A model generated the notes under the pieces. That model had not been told where the DNA came from and made no database searches. It was given only the letters and a program-made list of their open reading frames with translations. This document shows positions 31,047 through 40,675 of a stretch of DNA of 64,000 nucleotides, piece after piece; position 1 is the first letter of the stretch, and each line of letters begins with the position of its first letter. The stretch spans positions 1 to 64,000 of the forward strand of contig JAGXRM010000037.1 of NCBI GenBank assembly GCA_018335855.1, in the 5' to 3' direction. The DNA is from Clostridiales bacterium. Lineage in GTDB: Bacteria > Bacillota > Dethiobacteria > Dethiobacterales > Dethiobacteraceae. The translations under genes were made by a program, and so were the position numbers.

Positions 31047-31717
31047 CGTTCCGCACTCACCCCCATTGTGGCCGTACATACTGTGGCCAGAATAATGTAC
31101 CAACTGCCTGGTATATATAGATAAAAGAGCAGTGACAAAGCGCCGGAGAAAGATGCTGCCAGGAAAAGTTTCCGCTCTGTCATTTGGATGACCAGGAGAA
31201 AAATAAACATGGCATAGAGTGCGTACTCCATGGTCATGGCAGCGTTGGCGCTGCTAAAAAAGCCGCCAAACAGTCCACCCAATACGCCGCCAAGAACCCA
31301 TCCTGTGTAGGACGTACCGAAAAGGCCAAGCATGTAGTGATGACCCCGTTCACAGTTTCTGAACTCGCCACAGGCCATGGCGTAATTTTCATCTGTCAGC
31401 CAAAAGGCCAAGAGTGGCAGAGAGCGGCGGGGATAGTTCTGAAAGTAAGGGGACAGGGAGGCACTCATTAGCAGATGGCGTAAATTGACAAGGAAAACGG
31501 TGGCCACAATAGATGCTCCTCCGGCACCTGCCGCTAGCATGCTGACGGAAATAAACTGGCCGCTGCCGGCGAAGACAATTAACGACATCAGTACAATCAG
31601 GGCAAGGTCCAGTCCTGCAAGACGGGCCAGAGCCCCGTAGGCAAAGCCAAGCGGCAAATAGCCTAGTACGATGGGAATAGCCTTTTTCGCTCCTTCTGCC
31701 ATATCTGCTGAACGCAT
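31028..31717 (-). CDS. azlC: Branched-chain amino acid permease AzlC
   Basis: AzlC/YgaZ-type inner-membrane exporter. The conserved opening GAKKAIPIVLGYLPLGFAYG leads into several membrane spans (ALIVLMSLIVFAGSGQFISV; IVATVFLVNLRHLLMSASLS), with the family motif FWLTDENYAM. It works with AzlD as an amino acid/proton antiporter. The start is uncertain: GTG at 31726 or ATG at 31717. The gene follows the rpsI terminator and probably has its own promoter. Confidence 0.85.
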   Translation of the reverse strand: MRSADMAEGAKKAIPIVLGYLPLGFAYGALARLAGLDLALIVLMSLIVFAGSGQFISVSMLAAGAGGASIVATVFLVNLRHLLMSASLSPYFQNYPRRSLPLLAFWLTDENYAMACGEFRNCERGHHYMLGLFGTSYTGWVLGGVLGGLFGGFFSSANAAMTMEYALYAMFIFLLVIQMTERKLFLAASFSGALSLLFYLYIPGSWYIILATVCTATMGVSAERWKESF

Positions 31718-31750
31718 CTGTGTCACATCCCTGATATTTCTGGTAAGGAA

Positions 31751-31780
31751 AACGCCAATCCCGCTGGACGGAACTGGCGC
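31751..31780 (-). terminator. Terminator after rpsI
   Basis: AGCGCCAGT and ATTGGCGTT form an imperfect stem on the minus strand, followed by TTTT. It lies between rpsI and azlC. Confidence 0.65.
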
Positions 31781-31788
31781 TGTTTTTA

Positions 31789-32181
31789 TTACCGTTTGGA
31801 GAACTGTGGTGCCCTCCGAGCTTTCTTCAGACCGTACTTTTTACGCTCTACCATCCGTGGATCCCGGGTTAGGAATCCGGCGCGCTTCAGCGCGGGACGG
31901 AAATTCCCTTCTGCTTTCAGCAGTGCGCGGGCGATACCATGACGAATCGCACCGGCCTGGCCGGATGTGCCGCCGCCTTCAACCTTGGCGACAACGTTAA
32001 ATTTTTCAACAGTCTCCGTCAGCTTAAGGGGCTGCCGGACAATCAGCTTTAATGTTTCTAAGCCGAAATACTGGTCGATATTTCTATCGTTTATGGTAAT
32101 CTGACCGTCACCGGGTAGCAAGCGTACGCGGGCTGTGGCGTTCTTCCTGCGTCCGGTTCCGTAGTATTGGACTTGTGCCAA
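31789..32181 (-). CDS. rpsI: 30S ribosomal protein S9
   Basis: A 130-residue S9 of the small-subunit head: [20 protein letters not shown] at the start, [19 protein letters not shown] in the middle and the basic tail RRAPQFSKR whose last Arg reaches the P-site tRNA. It follows rplM by 21 bp, the usual L13-S9 pair. Intact. Confidence 0.97.
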   Translation of the reverse strand: MAQVQYYGTGRRKNATARVRLLPGDGQITINDRNIDQYFGLETLKLIVRQPLKLTETVEKFNVVAKVEGGGTSGQAGAIRHGIARALLKAEGNFRPALKRAGFLTRDPRMVERKKYGLKKARRAPQFSKR

Positions 32182-32202
32182 TTAATTTTCCTCCCTTCTC
32201 AC

Positions 32203-32634
32203 CTAAAATTCCCGAACTTCGGGTTGTTGGGCTTCATGCGGGTGCTCACTGCCGCCATAAACGCGGAGTTTTCTGAGCATGGCCGAACCCAAAGTGTTGT
32301 GGGGAAGCATCCCTTTGACAGCCAACATAACGACCCGGTCGGGCTTTGATGCAATCAGTGTTCCATAAGAAACTCTCTTCAGGCCGCCGGCGAAGCCGGA
32401 ATGGCGGTAGTAGAATTTCTGTTCCGCTTTTTTACCCGTTAACTTGACCTGGGAAGCGTTAATGACAATCACATGGTCTCCGGTATCAATACTGGGAGTG
32501 TAAATCGGTTTATGTTTGCCGCGTAAGACGCGGGCAACTTCGCTGGCTAATCTGCCTAAGGGCCGATCAGTAGCGTCGATGATATACCATTTACGCTCAA
32601 TTTGCCCTTCTTTAGGCATAAACGTGGTGCGCAT
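32203..32634 (-). CDS. rplM: 50S ribosomal protein L13
   Basis: A 143-residue L13, an early assembly protein of the large subunit: [20 protein letters not shown], then [18 protein letters not shown] and [18 protein letters not shown]. The start at 32634 follows AAGGAGGG; a longer frame from 32703 is rejected. A promoter lies in the 168-bp gap upstream, so the L13-S9 unit can be expressed apart from ecf-truA. Confidence 0.97.
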   Translation of the reverse strand: MRTTFMPKEGQIERKWYIIDATDRPLGRLASEVARVLRGKHKPIYTPSIDTGDHVIVINASQVKLTGKKAEQKFYYRHSGFAGGLKRVSYGTLIASKPDRVVMLAVKGMLPHNTLGSAMLRKLRVYGGSEHPHEAQQPEVREF

Positions 32635-32711
32635 ATTTTCCCTCCTTGCTTCAAACACTCTGTGACATACGTTATTAACGGGGCAGGAAACAACGAATGA
32701 CACAAAGATAT

Positions 32712-32739
32712 TTTATAATAAACTATCCAGACCTGTCAA
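32712..32739 (-). promoter_or_regulatory. Promoter of rplM-rpsI
   Basis: Minus strand TTGACA (32734-32739), then TATAAA (32712-32717) at 16 bp spacing; a TAAAAT at 18 bp is the alternative. It lies about 80 bp before the rplM start. Confidence 0.7.
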
Positions 32740-32802
32740 GCAATTCTAGTATACAGCACAAAAAAACTAAAATAAATGTCTCAAATCGTGAAAATGAATA
32801 TC

Positions 32803-33534
32803 TTAATAGAACACATGACGCAGAACGAGCCCTTGAGGTGGAACTGTCCAGCCGGCTGCCCTCCGGTCCTGTGCCGCCAGTACCTTAGCCAGATTACCAT
32901 CGCGTTTTCCTCTGCCTACATCAATCAGTGTGCCCGTTATAATGCGCACCATGTTGTATAGGAAGCCGTCCGCTTCGGCTGTGATGGTAATGAAGCGGTC
33001 TGACTCGACAACATCCAAACGCCGTAGCGTACGGGTGGTACTTCGTACTGAACTGCCGGTTGCCCTAAACGAGGCAAAATCATGGCACCCAACGAGTTGT
33101 GCGGCACTGGCAGCCATGGCTGCTGCATCAAGCCGGTGTTTAACATGGAAGGAGTGATTCCGTTCCAGTACGCGAGGGTGCGCTCCATTGTCAATACAGT
33201 ACGTATACAACTTACCCGTGGCACTGAATCTTGCATGGAAGGAGTCTGGCACGAATTCTGCATGGTAGACAACGATATCACGGGGCAACACAGCATTAAT
33301 AGCAAACGGAATCCGGTCTGCGGGGATACCTTTATCACTGTAAAAATTAACAACCTGTCCGGTAGCATGAACGCCTGTGTCTGTTCTCCCTGCCAGGATG
33401 ACGCGAATCTGTTCACCAAAAACAACGGCGATAGCTTTCTCCAGCACTTCCTGCACTGTCAACGCATTCGCCTGAACCTGAAAGCCGTGATAGCCGGAAC
33501 CATCATAACCTAAGGTGAGTTTTATGTTCTGCAT
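32803..33534 (-). CDS. truA: tRNA pseudouridine synthase A
   Basis: Makes pseudouridine at positions 38-40 of tRNAs. KLTLGYDGSGYHGFQVQ opens the fold, and the catalytic Asp lies in AGRTDTGVHATGQV (about residue 50). GKLYTYCIDNG and a late FLYNMVRIITGTL are family blocks. Length 243. The start at 33534 follows GAGGTGATC; the longer frame to 33666 would translate a repeat. The gene is in the usual place after ecfT. Confidence 0.95.
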   Translation of the reverse strand: MQNIKLTLGYDGSGYHGFQVQANALTVQEVLEKAIAVVFGEQIRVILAGRTDTGVHATGQVVNFYSDKGIPADRIPFAINAVLPRDIVVYHAEFVPDSFHARFSATGKLYTYCIDNGAHPRVLERNHSFHVKHRLDAAAMAASAAQLVGCHDFASFRATGSSVRSTTRTLRRLDVVESDRFITITAEADGFLYNMVRIITGTLIDVGRGKRDGNLAKVLAAQDRRAAGWTVPPQGLVLRHVFY

Positions 33535-33566
33535 GAACGGATCACCTCTACAGCAAGGATCTAGTT

Positions 33567-33666
33567 TTGCAACCCGGGGACGGTTCCTAAGTTGCATGTT
33601 TGCAACTATCAGAACCGTCCCCGGGGTTGCATCTTTGCAACTTGAGAACCGTCCCCGGGGTTGCAA
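33567..33666. repeat. GC-rich hairpin repeat between ecfT and truA
   Basis: TTGCAACCCGGGGACGGTTC (33567-33586) is followed by two inverted copies, GAACCGTCCCCGGGGTTGC at about 33612-33630 and 33646-33665. The first and second copies form a long stem. It abuts the ecfT stop codon. The pattern fits a REP-like palindromic element. Confidence 0.75.
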
Positions 33667-34470
33667 TTATATTTTTAGCAGGATGAATGTTGTGAGGAAT
33701 AGGGCGGAGAGGAGTATGGCGTAATAGTCGCGGGGAGCGGCGGAGAGTTCGCGCAGGCGGGTTCGGCCTTCGCCGCCGCGGTAGCAGCGGGATTCCATGG
33801 CGATGGCTAGGTCGTCTGCACGACGGAAGGCGGAGACGAAGAGGGGGACGAGGAGCGGGATCATGTTTTTGGCGCGGCGGAAGATATTACCGCTTTCAAA
33901 ATCTGCACCCCGGGCCATCTGTGCTTTCATGATTTTTTCGGCTTCTTCCATTAGGGTGGGAATGAAGCGGAGAGCGATGGTCATCATCATGGCGATTTCG
34001 TGGGACGGGACGCCGATGCGTTTCAAAGGCTTCATTAGATATTCCAGACCGTCAGTCAACGCGATGGGCGACGTGGTTAGGGTGAGGAGCGATGTGGCTA
34101 CGACCAGGAAAATGATGCGCAATGCCATGAAGACTCCCAGGTAAACCCCGTAGGAATCAATGGATAAGAAACCAATGCGAAACCATGTTTGACCGCCTTT
34201 CGTCATAAAGAAGTGTACAATGACGGTAAACATCAGGATATAAAAAACCGGCCGGAGTCCACGGAAAAAGTATGGCAAAGGCAGACGGGAAGTTTTAAGC
34301 AGTGTGAAGACAACGGCGGCCAGGACCAGATACCCGGTAAACGAGCGAATAGTAAAAACTGTGATAATTAAGAGAATAAGGGCAATAAACTTCGCTCGGG
34401 CATCCAGTTTGTGCAGCAGAGAATCACCGGGAACATACTGTCCGATCGTAATACTTTTAAACATGCTCAT
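33667..34470 (-). CDS. ecfT: Energy-coupling factor transporter membrane protein EcfT
   Basis: The transmembrane coupling subunit of ECF vitamin and metal importers: several hydrophobic helices (FIALILLIITVFTIRSF; YFLMFTV-type spans) and the cytoplasmic coupling helix with two family boxes, here MMMTIALRFIPTLMEEAEKI and KAQMARGAD. It transmits ATP hydrolysis by EcfA1/A2 to substrate-binding S components, encoded elsewhere. It overlaps ecfA2 by 4 bp. 267 residues, intact. Confidence 0.95.
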   Translation of the reverse strand: MSMFKSITIGQYVPGDSLLHKLDARAKFIALILLIITVFTIRSFTGYLVLAAVVFTLLKTSRLPLPYFFRGLRPVFYILMFTVIVHFFMTKGGQTWFRIGFLSIDSYGVYLGVFMALRIIFLVVATSLLTLTTSPIALTDGLEYLMKPLKRIGVPSHEIAMMMTIALRFIPTLMEEAEKIMKAQMARGADFESGNIFRRAKNMIPLLVPLFVSAFRRADDLAIAMESRCYRGGEGRTRLRELSAAPRDYYAILLSALFLTTFILLKI

Positions 34471-35327
34471 TGTTTTTCACCCCGCAGCATGGCCAAAACG
34501 GCTTCCTTGGCCTGGTCGACGGTAAAAATATCTGTGGGCACATCTTTGCCAAGACAATGAAGCCTGTGCATGAGCAGTGTCATTTGCGGCAGTGAGAGTC
34601 CCATTTCTTCCAGCTGTTCTTTGTCGGTGAAGACTTCGGTCGGTGTGCCGGTGAGACGGATTTCTCCGTCTGCCATCACAACCAGGCGACTGGCCACCCG
34701 GGCAACGTCATCCATGCTGTGCGAAACGAGGATAACCGTCAGCCCCTGCTGCCGGTGTAATGAAACTACTTTTTGCAACAGATCTGCTTTTCCCTGGGGG
34801 TCAAGGCCGGCGGTGGGCTCGTCCAGGATAAGGATTTCCGGTTCCATGGCCAATACTCCTGCCATAGCCACACGACGCATTTGACCACCGGACAGGGAAA
34901 ACGGTGAGCGTTCTCCAAATTCAGCCAGATCCAACCCGACCAGTTGTAGCGCCTTAGCTACCCGGTTTTTTATTTCTTCTTCGGGCAGTGCCAGGTTTCT
35001 TGGCCCAAAGGCCACATCGGCATAGACAGTCTCTTCAAAAAGCTGTTGTTCCGGGAACTGGAAAAGCAAACCGACCCGGCGGCGTACTGCCGTCAGTTCA
35101 GCTTTATCCTTACCGATTTCCCGGCCATCCAGGATTACTTTCCCAGACGTAGGCTTTAATAAACCGTTTAAGTGTTGCACGAGAGTAGATTTGCCTGAAC
35201 CGGTTTCACCAATAATAGCCAACAATTCTCCACTTTGGATTTCCAGGTTAATATTCTTCATGGCGGCCACTTCAAATGGAGTGCCGGGCATATACACATG
35301 ACTTACATTCTCTAATTTCAGGAGCAT
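34467..35327 (-). CDS. ecfA2: Energy-coupling factor ATPase EcfA2
   Basis: An ABC ATPase with Walker A GETGSGKSTLVQHLNGL (about residue 40), Q-loop FQFPEQQLFEETV, signature LSGGQMRRVAMAGVLA, Walker B ILILDEPTAGLDP and the switch His in LVSHSMDD. Pairs with EcfA1 to drive vitamin uptake through EcfT. Overlaps ecfA1 by 10 bp. The QFPEQQLFEETV form is typical of the A2 subunit. Confidence 0.95.
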   Translation of the reverse strand: MLLKLENVSHVYMPGTPFEVAAMKNINLEIQSGELLAIIGETGSGKSTLVQHLNGLLKPTSGKVILDGREIGKDKAELTAVRRRVGLLFQFPEQQLFEETVYADVAFGPRNLALPEEEIKNRVAKALQLVGLDLAEFGERSPFSLSGGQMRRVAMAGVLAMEPEILILDEPTAGLDPQGKADLLQKVVSLHRQQGLTVILVSHSMDDVARVASRLVVMADGEIRLTGTPTEVFTDKEQLEEMGLSLPQMTLLMHRLHCLGKDVPTDIFTVDQAKEAVLAMLRGEKQ

Positions 35328-36151
35328 AGCGTTTCCACCAACTCATCCAGTGTCATCACGTCCCGCTTTATTTCGACTCCTGCAAGGCGCAGTTGCCAAA
35401 CTAACTCTACCACCGGGGGTACATCCAGACCCACTGCACGCAGCTCTTCCACGCGCTGAAAGATTTCCCGCGGTCCGCCGTCCAGTTCTGTCCGGCCCTG
35501 ATTAAGAATCAGCACTCTGTCTGCAACCATGGCTTCTTCCATGAAGTGGGTAATGTAGATGACGGTAATGCCCTCTTCACGATTGAGGCGGCTCACTGTA
35601 TCCAGAACTTCCTTGCGTCCACGGGGATCAAGCATGGCAGTCGGTTCGTCCAGTATTAAACATTGTGGTCGCATGGCAATAACACCGGCGATGGCCACAC
35701 GTTGTTTCTGTCCTCCGGAGAGCAGATGGGGCGCATGACGTCGGAAGGAAGCCATGCCGACCAAAGAAAGTGCTTCCTCTACCCGGTCTCTGATTTCCGC
35801 AGAGGGCATTCCCAGGTTTTCCGGACCAAATGCCACGTCTTCTTCCACGGTGGTAGCTACAATTTGGTTATCCGGGTTTTGAAATACCATACCCGCCGTC
35901 TGACGGATTCGCCAGCGGTTTGCCTCGTCGGATGTGCATAATCCGTCCACCCAAACTGCTCCCGCACTCGGCAGGAGCAGAGCATTAAAATGTTTGGCAA
36001 GTGTTGATTTACCAGAACCGTTAGGTCCGAGGACGGTGAGAAACTCGCCACGGTTTATGGATAGATTAATGTCGGATAGTGCCCAGCTTTCTTGGGCATC
36101 CTCACTTTGATAACGAAAACCTAACCCCTCGGCACGGATGATTTCTGACAT
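35318..36151 (-). CDS. ecfA1: Energy-coupling factor ATPase EcfA1
   Basis: An ABC ATPase: Walker A GPNGSGKSTLAKHFNALL, Q-loop FQNPDNQIVATTVEEDVAFG (A1 type), signature LSGGQKQRVAIAGVIA, Walker B CLILDEPTAMLDPRG, switch His in YITHFMEEA. Partner of EcfA2. First gene of the ecfA1-ecfA2-ecfT-truA run, which in Firmicutes lies downstream of rplQ. The 210-bp gap to rplQ holds two hairpins. Confidence 0.95.
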   Translation of the reverse strand: MSEIIRAEGLGFRYQSEDAQESWALSDINLSINRGEFLTVLGPNGSGKSTLAKHFNALLLPSAGAVWVDGLCTSDEANRWRIRQTAGMVFQNPDNQIVATTVEEDVAFGPENLGMPSAEIRDRVEEALSLVGMASFRRHAPHLLSGGQKQRVAIAGVIAMRPQCLILDEPTAMLDPRGRKEVLDTVSRLNREEGITVIYITHFMEEAMVADRVLILNQGRTELDGGPREIFQRVEELRAVGLDVPPVVELVWQLRLAGVEIKRDVMTLDELVETLCS

Positions 36152-36189
36152 AATGACCTCCGGCCCATAGACTTTTCATTGCATACAAG

Positions 36190-36232
36190 AAAGGCGTGCT
36201 CTTTTCAGTTCCCTTAAAGCACGCTTTTCAGT
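36190..36232 (-). other. Hairpin upstream of ecfA1
   Basis: GCGTGCTTT and GAGCACGC-type arms form a stem on the minus strand with a short loop, about 40 bp before ecfA1, followed by only a short T-rich run. It may be a weak terminator of the ribosomal operon or a leader structure. A repeat AAAGTGATATAATTTC lies beyond it at 36263-36278. Confidence 0.4.
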
Positions 36233-36290
36233 ACTCTACTTCACTAGACACTTTACAAATGTAAAGTGATATAATTTCCTTTAGAGTATA

Positions 36291-36330
36291 AAGAAAATCG
36301 ACGGTCTAAAGGCATGTCGATTTTCTTAGC
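36291..36330 (-). terminator. Terminator after rplQ
   Basis: AAGAAAATCGAC and GTCGATTTTCTT pair around a 14-nt loop, with T-rich tails in both directions; it can act both ways. It ends the alpha operon 31 bp after rplQ. Confidence 0.85.
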
Positions 36331-36361
36331 TCATCATTGTTTGTATTGGAAATTCAGCAGT

Positions 36362-36703
36362 TTAGCGAACTAATTCCAGGATGGCCATTGGCGCTGCGTC
36401 ACCGCGACGTGGCCCAATTTTAAGAATGCGGGTGTAACCGCCCTGACGCTCTTCATAACGGGGGGCTATTTCCTCAAATAGCTTTGTAACCGCATTTTCA
36501 TCGAGGAGATAGGCCAATGCTTGGCGGCGGGCATGAAGATCGCCACGCTTTCCCAGGGTAACCATTTTGTCAGTAATGCTGCGGATTTGTTTGGCTTTCG
36601 CTTCGGTGGTCTCTATCTTTTCGGCGAGAATCACGGAAGTGACCAGGTTACGCAGCATAGAGCGGCGGTGCGCACTGCGACGGCCAAATTTTCTTAATAC
36701 CAT
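36362..36703 (-). CDS. rplQ: 50S ribosomal protein L17
   Basis: A 113-residue L17 near the tunnel exit: [20 protein letters not shown], then [20 protein letters not shown]-type block and ending PMAILELVR. Last gene of the super-operon, 14 bp after rpoA. The start follows AAGGAGGG. Confidence 0.97.
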   Translation of the reverse strand: MVLRKFGRRSAHRRSMLRNLVTSVILAEKIETTEAKAKQIRSITDKMVTLGKRGDLHARRQALAYLLDENAVTKLFEEIAPRYEERQGGYTRILKIGPRRGDAAPMAILELVR

Positions 36704-36717
36704 GGCTTCTCCCTCCT

Positions 36718-37665
36718 TTACTCGTTGCTGTCACGCAATAATAAATTTAACTCTTCCAGCTTTTGTTGAACTTCTTCCAGGGACTTTTTCCCGAGATTGC
36801 GGACTTTCATCATCTCGTCTTCGCTCTTTTGTACCAATTCCTGAACGGAATTAATACCGGCCCGCTTCAGGCAATTGTAGGAGCGGACAGACAGGTCCAG
36901 CTCTTCAATAGTCATTTCCATAATTTTCGCCTTGTCGTCTTCATCTTTCTCGTCTGCAATCTCTACCTCATCAACTTTTTCTGTCAGGTTGATAAAGAGG
37001 CTCAGATGTTTGGAAAGAATTTTGGCTCCCAGGCTGATGGCTTCGTCGGGACGAATACTGCCGTCAGTCCAGACCTCAAACGTAAGCTTATCAAAGTTGG
37101 TATGCTGTCCGACCCGTGTATCTTCCACTTTATAGTTCACCCGCTTGATCGGTGAAAACAAGGCATCAACGGGAATTACACCTAAAGGCTGGCCGGATTC
37201 TTTGTTCCGCTCAGCGGGAACATAGCCGCGTCCGTTAGCGATAGTAATCTCCATGTACAGCCGGCCGCCCTCTTCCAGAGTTGCGATATGCAAGTCAGGA
37301 TTAAGGACCTCGGCATCAGCAGGAATTTTAATGTCACCGGCGGTGACAACTCCCTGACCAGTAGCTACTACAATCAGTGTCTGCGGCTCATCACTGTGGA
37401 TTTTCATAGCCAGCTGTTTAAGATTCAGAATGATTTCCGTAGTGTCTTCAAGTACACCGGGAATGGTAGAAAACTCGTGTAGTACATTCTCAATCTGCAC
37501 CGCAGTGACGGCAGCACCGGGTAGTGATGATAACAGGATACGGCGCAGGGAGTTACCCAGAGTAATGCCGTAACCGCGCTCCAGAGGCTCAATAACGAAT
37601 TTGCCGTACATGGGGTCATCTCCACCTTGGACACGCTCAATCTTTGGCTTTTCAATTTCTATCAA
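36718..37665 (-). CDS. rpoA: RNA polymerase alpha subunit
   Basis: The N-terminal domain ([31 protein letters not shown]) dimerises and starts core assembly. The C-terminal domain (about 245-310: [34 protein letters not shown]) binds UP elements and activators. Length 315 is normal. Lies after rpsD in the usual alpha-operon order. Confidence 0.98.
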   Translation of the reverse strand: MIEIEKPKIERVQGGDDPMYGKFVIEPLERGYGITLGNSLRRILLSSLPGAAVTAVQIENVLHEFSTIPGVLEDTTEIILNLKQLAMKIHSDEPQTLIVVATGQGVVTAGDIKIPADAEVLNPDLHIATLEEGGRLYMEITIANGRGYVPAERNKESGQPLGVIPVDALFSPIKRVNYKVEDTRVGQHTNFDKLTFEVWTDGSIRPDEAISLGAKILSKHLSLFINLTEKVDEVEIADEKDEDDKAKIMEMTIEELDLSVRSYNCLKRAGINSVQELVQKSEDEMMKVRNLGKKSLEEVQQKLEELNLLLRDSNE

Positions 37666-37724
37666 GGTTCAAACCCTCCTTCTCGATTCCATTACCAACG
37701 CGAGGGTGATTCGTTTTCCTCAAA

Positions 37725-38354
37725 TTAACGGGAATAAAGCTCAACGATGAGGTGCTCGGTTATGGGAATATCGATTTCTTCCCTGTTGGGCAAGCGAACA
37801 ACTTTGCCGGTCAGGTTTTCGCGATCTACTTCCAACCAATCTACGGTACCGTGAGTACGCATCAGTTCGGCCACATCTTTAAAACGACCTTTGTCGCGGC
37901 TGTTTTCACGAACAGTGATTACGTCTCCAGGACGAACCTGGAAGGAAGGAATAGAAACTTTTTGACCGTTAACAGCAAAATGGCCATGACGAACGAGTTG
38001 ACGTGCCTCTGGGCGGGATAATGCCAGGCCGAGACGGAAAACAACGTTGTCCATGCGAGACTCCAGGATCTGAAGTAAGTTCTCGCCGGTGATGCCTTTG
38101 CGACGATCTGCCTCTTTAAAGTACTTTCGGAACTGACTTTCCAATACGCCGTAAACTCGGCGTGCTTTTTGTTTTTCACGAAGCTGCAGGCCATACTCGG
38201 ATTGTTTACCGCGACGACCTTGGCCGTGCTGACCGGGCGGATAGGCCCGACGGTCAACGCCACATTTTTCAGTGTAGCAACGCTCACCTTTCAGATAGAG
38301 CTTTAAGCCCTCGCGTCGGCATTGCCTGCAGACTGCTTCAGTGTATCGTGCCAA
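37725..38354 (-). CDS. rpsD: 30S ribosomal protein S4
   Basis: A 209-residue primary 16S-binding protein, in the cysteine-containing form: CRQCRREG and [14 protein letters not shown] give a zinc site. [17 protein letters not shown]-type block and the S4 RNA-binding domain ([12 protein letters not shown]-like; [16 protein letters not shown]) follow. Many Firmicutes keep rpsD elsewhere; its place in the alpha operon here fits Clostridia. Confidence 0.97.
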   Translation of the reverse strand: MARYTEAVCRQCRREGLKLYLKGERCYTEKCGVDRRAYPPGQHGQGRRGKQSEYGLQLREKQKARRVYGVLESQFRKYFKEADRRKGITGENLLQILESRMDNVVFRLGLALSRPEARQLVRHGHFAVNGQKVSIPSFQVRPGDVITVRENSRDKGRFKDVAELMRTHGTVDWLEVDRENLTGKVVRLPNREEIDIPITEHLIVELYSR

Positions 38355-38375
38355 AGACTTACACCTCCTAAAGTT

Positions 38376-38771
38376 TTATACTCTGCGCCGTTTTGGAGGA
38401 CGGCAGCCGTTATGCGGAATGGGAGTTACATCCTTAATCAGGTTAACTTCCAGGCCTGCGGCCTGCAGGGAACGAATGGCTGCCTCACGGCCGGAACCCG
38501 GCCCTTTGACAAACACTTCTACGTCCTTGAGACCGTGTTCCATGGCAGCTTTAGCGGCTGTTTCCGCAGCCAACTGCGCAGCAAACGGTGTAGACTTCCG
38601 GGAACCTTTGAAGCCGACGGTGCCGGCGCTGGCCCAGGATATCGTGTTCCCTTTTAAGTCCGCAATGGTAATATGCGTGTTATTAAACGTGGACAGAATA
38701 TGCGCCACACCGTGTTCAATATTCTTGCGCTCACGCCTTCTCGTACGTGTGATTTTTTTGCGTGCAACCAA
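38376..38771 (-). CDS. rpsK: 30S ribosomal protein S11
   Basis: A 131-residue platform protein: [33 protein letters not shown] and the ending [17 protein letters not shown]. Twenty-one bp upstream of rpsD in the order S13-S11-S4-alpha. Intact. Confidence 0.98.
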   Translation of the reverse strand: MVARKKITRTRRRERKNIEHGVAHILSTFNNTHITIADLKGNTISWASAGTVGFKGSRKSTPFAAQLAAETAAKAAMEHGLKDVEVFVKGPGSGREAAIRSLQAAGLEVNLIKDVTPIPHNGCRPPKRRRV

Positions 38772-38784
38772 GTCTTTTCCCCCC

Positions 38785-39156
38785 TTACTTTTTGCGTCTT
38801 ACACCGACGGTACGCTTGGGACCTTTACGGGTCCGGGCGTTATTTTTCGTGGTCTGACCACGTACAGGTAGTCCACGGCGGTGGCGGATACCGCGGTATG
38901 AGCCGATTTCCATCAATCGCTTGATGTTCATCGCCACTTCACGGCGCAGGTCTCCTTCTACCTTGTTGTTTTTGTCAATATACTCACGCAGCCTGTTTAC
39001 TTCATCTTCGGTTAAATCCCGAACCCGTGTATCTTGATTGATGGCGGTCTGGGTCAGGATGCTTTGCGCGGTCTTGCGGCCGATACCAAAGATATACGTA
39101 AGCGCTACTTCCACGCGTTTTTCCCGCGGCAGGTCGACTCCGGCAATCCTCGCCAT
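38785..39156 (-). CDS. rpsM: 30S ribosomal protein S13
   Basis: A 123-residue head protein that contacts the P-site t[51 protein letters not shown] and a basic tail ending RTVGVRRKK. The start is the ATG at 39156; three upstream codons in frame are unlikely to be used. First alpha-operon gene after rpmJ. Confidence 0.97.
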   Translation of the reverse strand: MARIAGVDLPREKRVEVALTYIFGIGRKTAQSILTQTAINQDTRVRDLTEDEVNRLREYIDKNNKVEGDLRREVAMNIKRLMEIGSYRGIRHRRGLPVRGQTTKNNARTRKGPKRTVGVRRKK

Positions 39157-39220
39157 AGGATGCACCTCACTTTCTTCCTAGAACAGAATTAGAATTTCCA
39201 ATCAATTGCCAAATTATACC

Positions 39221-39552
<332 letters not shown>

Positions 39553-39578
<26 letters not shown>

Positions 39579-39885
39579 CAGGTTCAGTTCCCTCCCTTTC
39601 TCCCCCGGGATGGTCTAAGATAACAACCATTTCACGGATTGCCCGTGCAATCTCCTCATCACGTGCCTGCTTTTTACGGATTTTTTCCGCTAACTCAGCA
39701 GAACTGCGTTGGTGAACCGCGAGATGACGAAGATTTTTCTTCTTTGGGCTCTGCAGGGGACGGTTTACGCCGTTGGCAACGAGTACAATATTTGGCTCCA
39801 TTGTGCCGACGACCAGGTAATGTTCACCGGTGTCACGACCAGCAAGCGAATGGACTAACACCCCTACTTGAGGTGGTTGAACCAT
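39553..39885 (-). CDS. KOW-domain RNA-binding protein
   Basis: The N-terminal 50 residues resemble the KOW/L14e-like domain: [20 protein letters not shown] then [19 protein letters not shown]. The rest is a charged helix ([22 protein letters not shown]) and a short tail. Such genes lie between map and infA in many Clostridia and are thought to bind rRNA; function not proved. Start behind GGGAGGTTGAAG. Coupled to infA by overlap. Confidence 0.8.
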
Positions 39886-39902
39886 ATATCTTCAACCTCC
39901 CT

Positions 39903-40664
39903 TCACTTGCCAGCAGTGGAAAGAACGGTTAAGATTTCAGGTTCGTCTTTCCCCACGGCCACTGTATGCTCAAAGTGGGCGGACCATTTCCGGTCCAGTG
40001 TAACGACGGTCCAGTTATCCAGCAACGTTTCCACCTGCCATGTACCAATGTTAACCATGGGTTCAATGGCCAGTGCCATTCCTGCCAGCAGTCGAGGTCC
40101 GCGTCCCGGCTTACCAAAATTGGGCACCTGAGGTTCCTCGTGCATCTGGTTGCCTATGCCGTGACCGACGTAATTACGCACTACGGCAAACCCGTTATTT
40201 TCCACATGTGTTTGGACGGCATAAGATATATCCGTCAGATGTTTTCCTTCAACAGCCTGGGCAATTCCCATATGCAGTGACTCCCTGGTTACTTCGAGGA
40301 GGCGTAATGCCTCCGGATCCACGTCACCCACAGGAAATGTGGCTGCGGCATCTCCGAAGTACCCTTGAAAAACAGCTCCCACATCAACACTGATGATATC
40401 TCCATCGGCAAGACGTCGTACACCGGGTATCCCGTGCACTACTTCTTCATTGACAGAGGCACAAATCGTAGCGGGGAAACCGTGATATCCTTTAAAAGCC
40501 GGGATACATTTAGCTTTGCGAATGCGGCGCTCAGCCATTTTGTCCAGTTCTCCTGTTGAGATTCCCGGCCGTACGGCTTCAGAAATCTCCTGCAGAACTT
40601 CCGCAACAACACGACCCGCCTGACGCATGAGCTCAATTTCCCTTGGCGATTTAATGGTGATCAT
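39903..40664 (-). CDS. map: Methionine aminopeptidase, type I
   Basis: Removes the initiator Met from new proteins. Metal ligands lie in DIISVDVGAVFQGYFGDAAATF (two Asp), GHGIGNQMHEEP (His) and the two Glu positions near MALAIEPMVN and FEHTVAV. Length 253. The start at 40664 follows GGAGGCAGGC. It begins 12 bp after secY ends; adk, which normally lies between them, is absent. Confidence 0.96.
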   Translation of the reverse strand: MITIKSPREIELMRQAGRVVAEVLQEISEAVRPGISTGELDKMAERRIRKAKCIPAFKGYHGFPATICASVNEEVVHGIPGVRRLADGDIISVDVGAVFQGYFGDAAATFPVGDVDPEALRLLEVTRESLHMGIAQAVEGKHLTDISYAVQTHVENNGFAVVRNYVGHGIGNQMHEEPQVPNFGKPGRGPRLLAGMALAIEPMVNIGTWQVETLLDNWTVVTLDRKWSAHFEHTVAVGKDEPEILTVLSTAGK

Positions 40665-40675
40665 GCCTGCCTCCA

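Noticed and set aside
33567-33666. Riboswitch or CRISPR repeats before truA
   Set aside because: The three copies are inverted palindromic units without any known riboswitch layout; a REP-like repeat explains them better.
33535-33666. N-terminal extension of TruA
   Set aside because: It would translate the GC-rich repeat; a good ribosome site precedes 33534.
36190-36232. Riboswitch controlling ecfA1
   Set aside because: Only one hairpin, no conserved riboswitch core that I can recognise; called a plain hairpin.
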